Shown here: positions 13,232 through 19,763 of the stretch, piece after piece
Layout of the letters: each line of letters starts with the position of its first letter
Numbering within the stretch: the first letter of the stretch is position 1
Source of the DNA: a virus
DNA length: 23,361 bases
Virus record (IMG/VR): IMGVR_UViG_3300043427_004180
Coordinates: 1 to 23,361 of that record
Strand: one strand, 5' to 3'
The notes under the pieces: generated by a model
Told to the model about the DNA's origin: nothing
The model's input: only the letters and a program-made list of their open reading frames with translations
Database searches by the model: none
Made by a program: the position numbers and the translations under genes

Positions 13232-13481
13232 TGAGGTACAGCGGATAACCGGGCAGTGCAGTGAAGGTGCCGCCATGAGCAGCGAATTGCTCCTTGGTTG
13301 GCCTTGCGCGGATCTGATGCTCGGGCCACAGCTCGGTCCGCGTCATGCCTTCAAGCATGACGGGATACAGGGAGAAGCTGAGCCCATGGGGTTCGCCCCG
13401 GCCGACGATGAGCCCAGGCCTCTTGCTGATCGTGTGCGTAACGCGAAGCCCAACGGGGAAAGGCCCAAATCGACGTGGCAT
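13182..13481 (-). CDS. Small SH3-like beta protein (99 aa)
   Basis: Starts at ATG 13481. It contains PVGLRVTHTISKRPGLIVGR followed by FSLYPVMLEGMTRTELWPEH, then an ordered end with LYLNGKPVNS. The alternation of short strands and 'W-P-E' endings is much like the following 91-residue gene and may be a diverged relative. It overlaps that gene by 50 nt. It starts upstream of the shared region and terminates within its partner, a long overlap even for a phage. No catalytic motif. Function unknown. Confidence 0.62.
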   Translation of the reverse strand: MPRRFGPFPVGLRVTHTISKRPGLIVGRGEPHGLSFSLYPVMLEGMTRTELWPEHQIRARPTKEQFAAHGGTFTALPGYPLYLNGKPVNSSTPARRSRS

Positions 13482-13530
13482 GGAAGGGTGGTCTGATGAA
13501 AATCAAGGGGTGCATACGGCGGCCAACGGC

Positions 13531-14064
13531 TTAGGCGTCGATCGGCAAGAGCTGATCTTCGTAACCGTCCAAAGCGGGTTCAACCGCGCCAGAAAGCGGA
13601 ATGCGAGCGACAGGAATGCCTGCTTCGATAAACATCTGCCGGGCTGCGTCAAAGCTTTCCTGCCAGCGCATTGGCTCGACAAAGTTCGGAACGACGACGC
13701 GATTGATGCCCGCCTGAATCAACTGAGCAGCACACTGATTGCAAGTCATCAACGGAAACACATAAATCGTGCCGCCATGGAGGCAGACGCCGTGGCGAGC
13801 GGCGTAGGCGATGACATTGGCTTCGGCGTGCACCGTCATGAGCAGACGGGTTTCCCGGTGCTTCAAGCGAGCGATGTGATCGCCAACGTGCTGCGGGAAG
13901 CCGTTGTAACCAGAGGCCAGGACGCGCCGGTCGCGGACGCAGACGGCGCCAACCTTGGTGCTGGGATCCTTGCTCCATCCGGCAATGGTCCGAGCCAGAA
14001 GTAGAAAGCGCTGGTCCCAGTCCTGCGGCTGCCGTGGCGGGCGCATCTCGGGAGGGTTAGGCAT
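13531..14064 (-). CDS. Deoxycytidylate deaminase (177 aa)
   Basis: Zinc-dependent dCMP deaminase, converting dCMP to dUMP and so feeding ThyX. Key features: an N-terminal FLLLARTIAGWSKDPSTKVG (20-39), the family's usual opening; SGYNGFP; the active-site HAE at H79-A80-E81 in TVHAEANVI; and zinc cysteines C108 and C111 in LMTCNQCAAQLIQAGI. The usual PPC preceding the first zinc Cys is here LMTC, a minor variation. Length is typical for phage enzymes. The start is ATG 14064, 53 bp from a divergent plus-strand gene. Phage dCMP deaminases are usually regulated by dCTP/dTTP; the allosteric region is present in length but not verifiable here. Confidence 0.93.
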   Translation of the reverse strand: MPNPPEMRPPRQPQDWDQRFLLLARTIAGWSKDPSTKVGAVCVRDRRVLASGYNGFPQHVGDHIARLKHRETRLLMTVHAEANVIAYAARHGVCLHGGTIYVFPLMTCNQCAAQLIQAGINRVVVPNFVEPMRWQESFDAARQMFIEAGIPVARIPLSGAVEPALDGYEDQLLPIDA

Positions 14065-14117
14065 GTTTCACCCGGCTAGTCATCTTTACAATCTCCAAAG
14101 GATTCAGCAGTTGAGCC

Positions 14118-14339
14118 GTGGTTGAAGTTGCCGCCGCAATCTCAGTTGCGGCTGTAGGAGCGCTATGGAAAATAGCCAGCGAACACGGAACTATCCGTGA
14201 GAGCATGCGCTCAATCTTGAAGGAGCTGCAGTTACTAAGAACCGAGCTGACCAAGGATATAGTCCAGCTACAGGACGACATCAGGGACCACGAGATTCGG
14301 ATTCGTCGGATCGAGCGTGGTCAAGGCGAAGAGGGTTGA
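14118..14339 (+). CDS. Membrane-anchored coiled coil (73 aa), plus strand inside the minus operon
   Basis: Starts at GTG 14118. Residues 3-19 are a short hydrophobic span (EVAAAISVAAVGALWKI). From 27 to 67 heptads of Leu/Ile run through ILKELQLLRTELTKDIVQLQ and IRDHEIRIRRIER. Span plus coiled coil is the plan of small phage lysis or anchor proteins such as the XhlA type, although the order here is span first. It is the only plus-strand gene between 9049 and 19616, divergent from dCMP deaminase and convergent with 14321-14542 (19-nt overlap). A minus-strand Ser-rich frame in the same place is less protein-like. Confidence 0.6.
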   Translation: MVEVAAAISVAAVGALWKIASEHGTIRESMRSILKELQLLRTELTKDIVQLQDDIRDHEIRIRRIERGQGEEG

Positions 14340-14542
14340 AAGCGGCGCAATTCATCTGCCAGGGCGATGATCCGCCGGCGGATGGACGCCTGCTTGCTGT
14401 AGCGGCCCCATTCCTCGAAATCCCAGTCAGCGGGCGGCGCATGACAGGGAGGTACGAGCTTGTCGGCTGCGATCTCAAACGCCGCAGCAAGACCGCTTTC
14501 AGTGGTTGGCGCCTGATCAAAGGCGATCAGGATCGATGTCAT
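14321..14542 (-). CDS. Small hypothetical protein (73 aa)
   Basis: The ATG at 14542 starts a 73-residue product. It opens TSILIAFDQAPTTESGLAAA, continues FEIAADKLVPPCHAPPADW and ends with a basic helix SIRRRIIALADELRRFQ. It is mixed helical with one Cys. It begins 17 nt downstream of the 61-residue gene and ends in the convergent plus-strand gene. I do not recognise it. The conserved-looking FEEWGRYSKQ middle suggests a folded domain and not a chance frame. The upstream extension to 14698 was rejected as a shadow of the preceding gene. Confidence 0.6.
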   Translation of the reverse strand: MTSILIAFDQAPTTESGLAAAFEIAADKLVPPCHAPPADWDFEEWGRYSKQASIRRRIIALADELRRFQPSSP

Positions 14543-14559
14543 CAATGGCGTAGGTTCGT

Positions 14560-14745
14560 TCACGGATCGAACGGCTCGACTGGAGTGAGAATGATTTGCG
14601 CCTGCTTCCCCCAGCCGAAGGAACCTTCCTGGATGAACTGAAAATTGCCGAAGCCTGGGATGTTGTACCAGCGCGGCCGGGTGTCGGCATTGATCCACCA
14701 GAAAGGACCGAGACGGCCGCAGTCAGAATCAATGTGCATGTGCAT
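14560..14745 (-). CDS. Small aromatic-rich protein (61 aa)
   Basis: Starts at tandem His-Met codons (MHMHIDSDCGR) at 14745, three bases after the membrane-protein stop. The product is rich in Trp, Phe, Gly and Asn: LGPFWWINADTRPRWYNIPG, then FGNFQFIQEGSFGWGKQ, and the end is TPVEPFDP. It is likely a small beta-sandwich or a peptide attached to a partner. The two genes before and after it are similarly short and closely spaced, so it is probably translated as part of the operon. No motif is recognised. An overlapping longer minus-strand frame (14517-14825) has no protein character. Confidence 0.58.
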   Translation of the reverse strand: MHMHIDSDCGRLGPFWWINADTRPRWYNIPGFGNFQFIQEGSFGWGKQAQIILTPVEPFDP

Positions 14746-14748
14746 GAT

Positions 14749-14955
14749 TCAATTCTCCGCGAGAGCGGAAAATACGGCGAAAACGGCAAGTACCGAAGCA
14801 ATGGCCACAAGAAGTCCAGACCCAATCAAGGTCGGCAGCAGAGCCTGCCACCAAGGCCAGCTGATGTAGCCAATTAGCTTCAGGCCAATAAGAAAACCCT
14901 GCAGGAATCCCCAAGAGGCAATGACGCCAGAAGAAAAGGTAGACGCAGAAGACAT
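14749..14955 (-). CDS. Two-span membrane protein (68 aa)
   Basis: The product begins MSSASTFSSG, then spans at about 13-32 (ASWGFLQGFLIGLKLIGYIS) and 40-66 (LPTLIGSGLLVAIASVLAVF), with the PWWQ turn between. A short cytoplasmic tail ends ALAEN. Small hairpin membrane proteins in phages are often holins or antiholins, or inhibit superinfection. Here the gene is in the early operon, next to a two-HTH regulator, and not beside the murein enzyme, so a superinfection role is equally plausible. Together with 10152-10310 this gives two small hairpin membrane proteins in one operon. Start ATG 14955. Confidence 0.62.
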   Translation of the reverse strand: MSSASTFSSGVIASWGFLQGFLIGLKLIGYISWPWWQALLPTLIGSGLLVAIASVLAVFAVFSALAEN

Positions 14956-14956
14956 A

Positions 14957-15631
14957 TCACTCCGCAGTAAATGTGACCTTCATGTCAGGAGCGGCATCTA
15001 GTGTCGGGGCGACAAAGTGCATGACGACCAATCGCAGGAAATCACGCTCCATGCGCAGCTCCGCGACCTGCTCACGCAACTGGACGACATCAGCGGCAAC
15101 TCCATTGGTCAAGCGATCATCGAAGGGAAGCTCCGTAAAGAGTTGATCGCTGGAGGATTGAGGCTGGGCGGGCTCGACCGGCTGGTTTTCCGGAACTGGC
15201 GCCTCCATGGCCATGTCTTCAGATCGTGAAGACCCCTGGCTGTTATGACGCATCTCCCGCAGCCAGCGGCTGATCGTGCTGTACGCGATACCGGTACGTG
15301 CCCCTGCCGCGAAGGCGGACAGCCCTTCATCCAGTACCAGCCGCAGGGCCTCTGCTTTCTGCTCATCCGAAATGAAGCGATACCCCCCAACGGGACCCAG
15401 AAGCGCACTTGTAATCAGGGTCCCGGCGGGTGTCTGGGATTGGGACTCGAGGGCCTGGGCCCTGTTGACCCAGTTCTTGACAGTGGACCAGCAAGTGCCG
15501 AACTCCCGGGCAACGGAGTTAATCGGCCGCCCCTCTTCGAGGACAAGGCGGACCATTTCGCGGCGCTCGGCGGGCTTGAAGCGAAGACGGTTGCGATGGC
15601 GAGTACGCGTGCGATGTGGAGTGTTAGGCAT
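14957..15631 (-). CDS. Transposase-derived DNA-binding protein with two HTH domains (224 aa)
   Basis: Two homeodomain-like HTH units are visible: residues 16-59 (FKPAERREMVRLVLEEGRPI ... FGTCWSTVKNWVNRA) and 85-129 (ISDEQKAEALRLVLDEGLSA ... TGIAYSTISRWLREM). The two share RLVLxEG and the S-T-(V/I) turn, so they arose by duplication. A linker of Pro/Gln/Ser follows, then a leucine-zipper-like coil (181-208: VVQLREQVAELRMERDFLRL). IS3 and related insertion sequences have an OrfA with this HTH-plus-coil plan. No integrase core (DDE) gene is adjacent and no inverted repeats are visible, so it is likely domesticated as a phage regulator. Start ATG 15631. Confidence 0.75.
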   Translation of the reverse strand: MPNTPHRTRTRHRNRLRFKPAERREMVRLVLEEGRPINSVAREFGTCWSTVKNWVNRAQALESQSQTPAGTLITSALLGPVGGYRFISDEQKAEALRLVLDEGLSAFAAGARTGIAYSTISRWLREMRHNSQGSSRSEDMAMEAPVPENQPVEPAQPQSSSDQLFTELPFDDRLTNGVAADVVQLREQVAELRMERDFLRLVVMHFVAPTLDAAPDMKVTFTAE

Positions 15632-15660
15632 GGGTTAGTGCGCGATGGGATGGTGCGTGA

Positions 15661-16092
15661 TCAGTCTTCGGGCTGGTCTGGCTGAGGCAGTGGCGCATGG
15701 GGCATCCAGTTGCCGGATTCACCCAATCGCCACCAAGCCGTGCCGTCGTCAGCAATGGCGTCAAAGACCCAGCCGCCAGAGGGCGACGGGATTCTCGTGA
15801 TTGACCTATACGTGCGAACGACGGGCTCCTGGGAGGCGTCGTCCAGGTCCGCAAGAACCTGGAGGCTGAGCTGCTTGAGCTCGTGATCCAGGTTGCGACT
15901 GCTGCGCCAACGCCAGGTGCGCCGCCAGGGAGTGCCGTGGCCGACATTGCCCCAGAATGCGAAAGCGGTGTGAGCAGAGCGGTCGGGATCACGGCTGAGG
16001 CGGATCTCGACCTGGTAGAACTCGTCAGCGTCCTGCTCGCTGGGACGAGCCCAGTCGATCCAGTCGCTGGCGATGAGGTCTTGTACGGACAT
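15661..16092 (-). CDS. Hypothetical Trp/Asp-rich protein (143 aa)
   Basis: Starts at ATG 16092, 6 nt after the previous stop. The N-terminal part SDWIDWARPSEQDADEFYQV continues FWGNVGHGTPWRRTW. The middle (HELKQLSLQVLADLDDASQE) is helical, and the end is beta-rich with SGGWVFDAIADDGTAWWRLG. No membrane segment, Cys or catalytic motif is apparent. The composition suggests a small globular protein. I do not recognise it. It is the second gene of the minus-strand operon. Confidence 0.65.
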   Translation of the reverse strand: MSVQDLIASDWIDWARPSEQDADEFYQVEIRLSRDPDRSAHTAFAFWGNVGHGTPWRRTWRWRSSRNLDHELKQLSLQVLADLDDASQEPVVRTYRSITRIPSPSGGWVFDAIADDGTAWWRLGESGNWMPHAPLPQPDQPED

Positions 16093-16098
16093 GGCTCA

Positions 16099-16389
16099 TC
16101 AGGCGGCGTTGACGTCAGCACCGGAGCCGACCTCTGCGGCATCGAGCTGGATGGGGCGGTAGCCCTCCTGCCAGACAGTGCGCGCAGAGGCGTTCAGCTC
16201 GGTCCTGGTGAGGTTCCAGGACCGGAGGCAGTGGGTGAGGTCCGCCTTGATGTCAGCGGCGCCGTCAAAGGGCTCGTAGCGATTCCAGAGGCGGGCGCAG
16301 TCGACGATGTCCTGCCGAGAAGGCGTGGTGGCTGCCAATAGTCGATCCACCGTATGGCGATCAGTGGCATATAGGGGGTGTTGCTGCAT
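16099..16389 (-). CDS. Helical hypothetical protein, first gene of the early operon (96 aa)
   Basis: The ATG at 16389 opens a 96-residue helical product: ATDRHTVDRLLAATTPSRQD, then VDCARLWNRYEPF, DLTHCLRSWNLTRTELNASA and a C-terminus with AEVGSGADVN. It lies next to the repeat-rich region and is preceded by a candidate promoter, so it should be expressed first after infection or derepression. No motif is recognised. Short helical leaders of phage early operons are often regulators or host-takeover proteins; this is context only. Confidence 0.65.
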   Translation of the reverse strand: MQQHPLYATDRHTVDRLLAATTPSRQDIVDCARLWNRYEPFDGAADIKADLTHCLRSWNLTRTELNASARTVWQEGYRPIQLDAAEVGSGADVNAA

Positions 16390-16412
16390 GCGGTGTCCGC
16401 TGTGTCGCGCGG

Positions 16413-16440
16413 ATCGTAGCGCTTATCGCGCAAGCAGCAA
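16413..16440 (-). promoter_or_regulatory. Candidate promoter for the early operon
   Basis: On the minus strand TTGCTG (16440-16435) and TACGAT (16418-16413) are separated by 16 nt, about 23 nt before the ATG at 16389. Matches to sigma-70 consensus are partial (3/6 and 4/6). It lies 34 nt downstream of the GGTGAC...GTCACC inverted repeat at 16474-16492, which could be its operator. Confidence 0.35.
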
Positions 16441-16473
16441 GGGGGCGGGGCTTGGCCCGGGGAAAACCAGCGA

Positions 16474-16492
16474 GGTGACGGGGGGAGTCACC
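16474..16492. repeat. Inverted repeat GGTGAC-N7-GTCACC
   Basis: Arms at 16474-16479 and 16487-16492 are perfect. The left arm overlaps the first GTGACGGGG copy. This is the copy closest to the early-operon start (16389) and the best operator candidate for that promoter. Confidence 0.6.
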
Positions 16493-16500
16493 ATTGAAGC

Positions 16501-16520
16501 CAGTCATTGCAAAGGGTTTG
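16501..16520 (+). repeat. Direct repeat copy 1 (CAGTCATTGC type)
   Basis: A 20-bp element, 18/20 identical to 16893-16912, begins CAGTCATTGC and ends GGGTTTG. Both copies lie 27-44 bp downstream of the start of a GGTGACGGGG copy, so they form composite units with it. Confidence 0.55.
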
Positions 16521-16737
16521 AGCGAAGCCCCTGCGATTTAGTGACCCCCCGTGATCAAGGCGTCATCTCAGGATCGGCTGCAGGGGAAGAGAGTTCGCGG
16601 AAGGTGACGGGGTTGACGGGGTTTCCGTAACTCTCTTTTTATTGTTCTCCCTCTTTCCTGTCTTTAGAGAGCAGGCTTCATGGACGAATGCTAGCGAGCA
16701 CGCCATGGGTAGTTGTACCTAGAAACGAGCAGTCTCA

Positions 16738-16764
16738 GTGACGGGGTAGAAGAGACCCCGTCAC
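16738..16764. repeat. Perfect 10-bp palindrome of the GTGACGGGGT motif
   Basis: GTGACGGGGT (16738-16747) and ACCCCGTCAC (16755-16764) flank a 7-nt centre. No T-run follows on either strand, so it is not a terminator. The arms being the 9-mer of this region marks it as a head-to-head pair of protein-binding half-sites. Confidence 0.75.
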
Positions 16765-16892
16765 GGGCCCCCTACCAATGACAGGTCTCTGCAAAAGCCT
16801 GACAACCCCGCACATCGGCCCAGATCGACTGCAGTGCAGGGAATCTGAGGTGACGGGGTCGCGGCAGACCCCTGACAGGGTCAAATCGAGCC

Positions 16893-16912
16893 CAGTCATT
16901 GCAGTGGGTTTG
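16893..16912 (+). repeat. Direct repeat copy 2 (CAGTCATTGC type)
   Basis: The second copy of the 20-bp element at 16501-16520, differing at two positions. The separation is 392 bp. Confidence 0.55.
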
Positions 16913-17071
16913 GTTTTCCTTAAGAATCTCGGCGAACGCGTAGCCCAGCAAGGAGTGTACGCGTTGCTACAAGAATGCAAGCCCAACGGCGTCTCGCCAT
17001 GGGACTCATGAGCCGGAGGTGACGGGGTCGCCGTGAAGAAAACATAAACACGAAGACAGCAAGAGGCAATG

Positions 17072-17093
17072 AAAAAGCGCCCCATCGGAGCGC
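17072..17093 (-). terminator. Rho-independent terminator of the primase-helicase gene
   Basis: On the minus strand GCGCTCC, GAT loop, GGGGCGC, then five T (17076-17072). The seven-pair stem includes one G-T. It lies 33 nt after the primase-helicase stop at 17127, the expected place. Confidence 0.7.
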
Positions 17094-17126
17094 CTTGTGG
17101 ATCGGATGTGTGTCGGCGATGCAGGC

Positions 17127-19616
17127 TCAGTCCTCCAGCAGGGCATTTCGGATCCAGATGCGCCGAACCTGTCCAGCGATCTTGGCGCGCTTAACCTGCC
17201 AGCCAAGGCGCTTCAGGGCATCCGTGATGGCCAGGGAGATCGTGGGTTGCCGGTCGACCGGGATATCGAGCCACTCAAAGATATCGGCCAATGTGACGTA
17301 ATTGATCTTCTGCCAGATCCCACTGCAGCGAGTCTCAAGCACGCTGGCCACCTTTGCCTCAATAGCACTGTCGCTGATGAAGCTGTTTTGGTAGCCGTTG
17401 ATCATTGCCAACTCGTGGCTAGCCCAGGTGTGCGCTTTATTGTCCATGTAGGCCCTGCAGGCAGCAGCCCAGATGGCTTCCCGGTCGCGCTTAAGGCGAT
17501 CCAGATCGACAATTTTGACGCTGCGATTGAGCGGGTTACGGATCTTGCCAGCAACCACGACTGGCATGAAGCGTCGGTTGCCGGTTGGATCAACGAGAAA
17601 ATCCGTACTGTTCGTGGCGCCGCAGAGAACAAAGCCACGGGGGAAGTCACGTTCGTTCTCGTACTTGCGAGCTGAACGGTCGACTGAGATGGACACCATG
17701 TTCTTGAGCTCCTCGGTGTAGCGACGCTTGAAGAAGCGCTCCACCTCGTCAAGAACAACGAACCAAGCAGCGTGCAACTGGTGCGGGCGATCCTTCAGGG
17801 TCTGAATTCCCTGCTGGATAGTGCTGACCCACGGATAATTGTTGCTGTCGTTATTATCGGGCGGAGTGAGGTATCGGAAGAAATTCGATTTGCCCGAGTT
17901 CTGACTGCCAATCAGGATGGGCATCCAGTCATGGTCGCATCCTGGCTGCATCACGCGAGCGACAGCACCAATAAGAAAGCGTTCAATGATGACATCAGCA
18001 AGCTTGCGGCCCTCATCGAGATCAGGATTCATCAGTGGATCCCCGCTGAGACCAAGGATCTCGGTAGCGATGCTTTCGAAATAGGGGCAGGGCTCGGCAT
18101 TGGCAATACAGTGCTCGAGGTAGGCCCTCACCGGGTGGTAGCGATTTTCGTAGCCGATGACTTGCGCGACGTCGTAGACCAGGGTTTTAGGAAAGACCTT
18201 GTCAGTGCCCCGTGAGATGCGGACGTAAGATGTCGAGGAATCGTGGATGACCTTGGGTGCGTCGGCGGGCCCGTATTCCAGCTGCAGCGACAATGCGTTT
18301 TGCCGTAGGCCTGGGTACATAGCCTGCAGCCGGGACTTGATTGTCTCGATGACATCGTCTTCACCGCCACGTTGTCCGCGTCGACGCGGAATACCTGCTC
18401 GAGGTTGCTCTGGCGGAGTGAAGTCGCCCAGGATGTCGGCGTAGGGATCCTCGAGGAGTTCAGGATCGATCTCCTCGTCGGAGTCGTCGAAGTCCTCGTC
18501 GTGGAAGGCGGGAGGTCCGTCGGCACCTGAACCTGCTGCGATACCGGCAGGTTTAACGGCTGGCTGCTCCGGCGGTTGCAGGACAGTCATCCAGGGCCGC
18601 TCGGTGTCGAACAGCGAAGGAGTCGCCAGTTCTGCCGTGGTGATCTGCCGGGGGCGTTCGTTTTCTTCGTCGATCAGGCCGAGGAAGTCCTCGTGGTCGT
18701 AGCCGGCGACATTGGCGGTGGCGTGCGTGAAGGAGAACGATGAGCGCAGCTCCTCGGGCAGGGCCTTGCGCCAGTCCGGGTTCTGCTCGGACGCCAGGAA
18801 GAAGAGCGTCGCCAGGGTCGAGCGACCATGGAAGCCCCGGAAGAACTTCTCGTTGGCCTGCCGGGAGTTCTTGCCGGAGCCGTGGTGTCCGCGAGAAGCC
18901 CAGTCACTCCAGGCTTGGAACAGAGGTTCGCCAGCCGAGGCTGCTGCTGCAGTGGTGCGGATGAAGCGATCCCGCTCGCCGTCGGAGGTGGGCTCGAGGA
19001 CCTGCTCCAACACGAAGACTGCTTGTCGGATGGTGTTGTCGTCGTAGTGAGCGGTGGCCCGGTCGTACTGGACGCGGGTACGGCCTGCTTCCGTACGGGC
19101 GTCGTCGATGATGGATTCCGGCAGGACCGCGTCGGGATTCCAGATCGGGTGCTCGGCCTGGTCGTTGCCGTAGAAGAGGCGGCAGGGATCCGTGCAGGAG
19201 CGGTCCCCGCCGAGGGAACGGCTCAGTAGCGTGACGGTCGCCTTGTAGAGGTCGGGGTCATCGATCCGCCACGGCAGACGGAAGATCACGCGGAAGCGCT
19301 CCTGCTCACCCGGGCGGTGACTGCAGGTGGTGTACACCCAGGCAGCCGAGGAAGCCAGTGGGTGGGAGCGGAACTGCTCGATGGTGAGGCCATGGTCGAT
19401 GTCGACCACGACGAGGTCCGCGTACCCAAAGGCGGCGGTACTGCGGTGAGCGCTGGTCATTGCCGCAGGGATGAAGGCGTATCCCTGCGAGATGAAGCCC
19501 TTGAGGGTCTCAAGGCTGCCCTTGCGTTCGGCCCAGTCGTCAGCGAAGGCTGGCTCCCAGGTGGGCGGCTTGTTGCGGATGATGGGGTGGATCGAAAACG
19601 GATGCTCGACTGCCAT
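17127..19616 (-). CDS. AEP primase-polymerase fused to a VapE-type helicase (829 aa)
   Basis: Replication initiator of the element. The N-terminal domain is an archaeo-eukaryotic primase: motif I D72-I-D74 in VVVDIDHGL, motif II S99-H100 in YTTCSHRPGE with RFRVIFRLPW, motif III D143/R146 in TDPCRLFYGN. A linker with a very acidic stretch (371-392) follows. The C-terminal half is a VapE/SF3-like ATPase: Walker A GSQNSGKS (570-577), Walker B WFVVLDEVE (618-626), then RSARKYE, CGATNSTDF and GNRRFMPV (679-686). The frame is open to a GTG at 19694, but that extension contains the operator and promoter region, so ATG 19616 (MAVEHPF) is chosen. The fused layout is typical of plasmid/phage primase-helicases. 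Confidence 0.9.
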   Translation of the reverse strand: MAVEHPFSIHPIIRNKPPTWEPAFADDWAERKGSLETLKGFISQGYAFIPAAMTSAHRSTAAFGYADLVVVDIDHGLTIEQFRSHPLASSAAWVYTTCSHRPGEQERFRVIFRLPWRIDDPDLYKATVTLLSRSLGGDRSCTDPCRLFYGNDQAEHPIWNPDAVLPESIIDDARTEAGRTRVQYDRATAHYDDNTIRQAVFVLEQVLEPTSDGERDRFIRTTAAAASAGEPLFQAWSDWASRGHHGSGKNSRQANEKFFRGFHGRSTLATLFFLASEQNPDWRKALPEELRSSFSFTHATANVAGYDHEDFLGLIDEENERPRQITTAELATPSLFDTERPWMTVLQPPEQPAVKPAGIAAGSGADGPPAFHDEDFDDSDEEIDPELLEDPYADILGDFTPPEQPRAGIPRRRGQRGGEDDVIETIKSRLQAMYPGLRQNALSLQLEYGPADAPKVIHDSSTSYVRISRGTDKVFPKTLVYDVAQVIGYENRYHPVRAYLEHCIANAEPCPYFESIATEILGLSGDPLMNPDLDEGRKLADVIIERFLIGAVARVMQPGCDHDWMPILIGSQNSGKSNFFRYLTPPDNNDSNNYPWVSTIQQGIQTLKDRPHQLHAAWFVVLDEVERFFKRRYTEELKNMVSISVDRSARKYENERDFPRGFVLCGATNSTDFLVDPTGNRRFMPVVVAGKIRNPLNRSVKIVDLDRLKRDREAIWAAACRAYMDNKAHTWASHELAMINGYQNSFISDSAIEAKVASVLETRCSGIWQKINYVTLADIFEWLDIPVDRQPTISLAITDALKRLGWQVKRAKIAGQVRRIWIRNALLED

Positions 19617-19656
19617 GGCGTGCGCCGTGTTGGTCTCTGTCTGACACGGCGGGCAG

Positions 19657-19684
19657 ATGCTAGCCAGGACCCTGTCCCCGTCAA
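19657..19684 (-). promoter_or_regulatory. Candidate promoter of the primase-helicase gene
   Basis: On the minus strand TTGACG (19684-19679) and TAGCAT (19662-19657) are separated by 16 nt, placing transcription start about 30-35 nt before the ATG at 19616. The -35 box is part of the GGGGTTGACGGGG motif at 19676-19688, so a protein binding that motif would occlude RNA polymerase. Confidence 0.5.
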
Positions 19685-19688
19685 CCCC
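19676..19688 (-). promoter_or_regulatory. Operator-like GGGGTTGACGGGG
   Basis: This 13-mer on the minus strand matches the one at 16609-16621 on the plus strand exactly. It is a TTGACGGGG variant of the GTGACGGGG motif and overlaps the primase-helicase promoter. Confidence 0.6.
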
Positions 19689-19730
19689 ATGCACGGCGTG
19701 CCTTGTACCCCTGCAATGCCAGTCCAGGAC

Positions 19731-19759
19731 TTGCTTGCTGCGTAATTGATACTGATAAT
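19731..19759 (+). promoter_or_regulatory. Candidate promoter of the XRE regulator
   Basis: TTGCTT (19731-19736) and GATAAT (19754-19759, 5/6 of TATAAT) are separated by 17 nt. Transcription would begin near 19766, inside the double operator at 19764-19785, implying autoregulation. Confidence 0.45.
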
Positions 19760-19763
19760 GGGC

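Larger units (their letters stand above)
16390..17126. other. 737-bp gene-free region with iterated motifs (origin or operator candidate)
   Basis: No credible gene was found in this stretch. It holds six exact copies of GTGACGGGG (16475, 16604, 16738, 16756 reversed, 16850, 17019), a TTGACGGGG at 16613-16621, a 20-bp direct repeat (16501 and 16893), a 16-bp repeat GAGGTGACGGGGTCGC (16847 and 17016), and a pyrimidine-rich, AT-rich tract at 16631-16665. It lies directly downstream of the primase-helicase gene and upstream of the early operon. Iterons plus an AT-rich tract beside a replication gene are the usual parts of a replication origin; the same data also fit multiple operators. Confidence 0.6.

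Noticed and set aside
13570-13590. GGGTTCAACC resembling a tRNA T-arm
   Set aside because: It lies inside dCMP deaminase and no acceptor or anticodon stems can be folded around it; no tRNA was found anywhere in the window.
15883-16341. A 152-residue plus-strand frame opposite two operon genes
   Set aside because: Val/Gly/Ala-rich antisense composition without a motif; the minus-strand genes fit the operon.
16613-16645. Plus-strand promoter TTGACG with TTTTAT/TATTGT
   Set aside because: Spacing is poor (18-21 nt) and no plus-strand gene follows; the TTGACG is explained by the repeated motif.
16738-16764. The perfect palindrome as a terminator
   Set aside because: No T-run on either strand; arms are copies of the regional 9-mer, so a binding site is the better reading.
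18674-19229. Several open frames antisense to the primase-helicase
   Set aside because: All lie wholly within a gene with clear catalytic motifs and have the Arg/Pro/Ser bias of GC-rich shadows.
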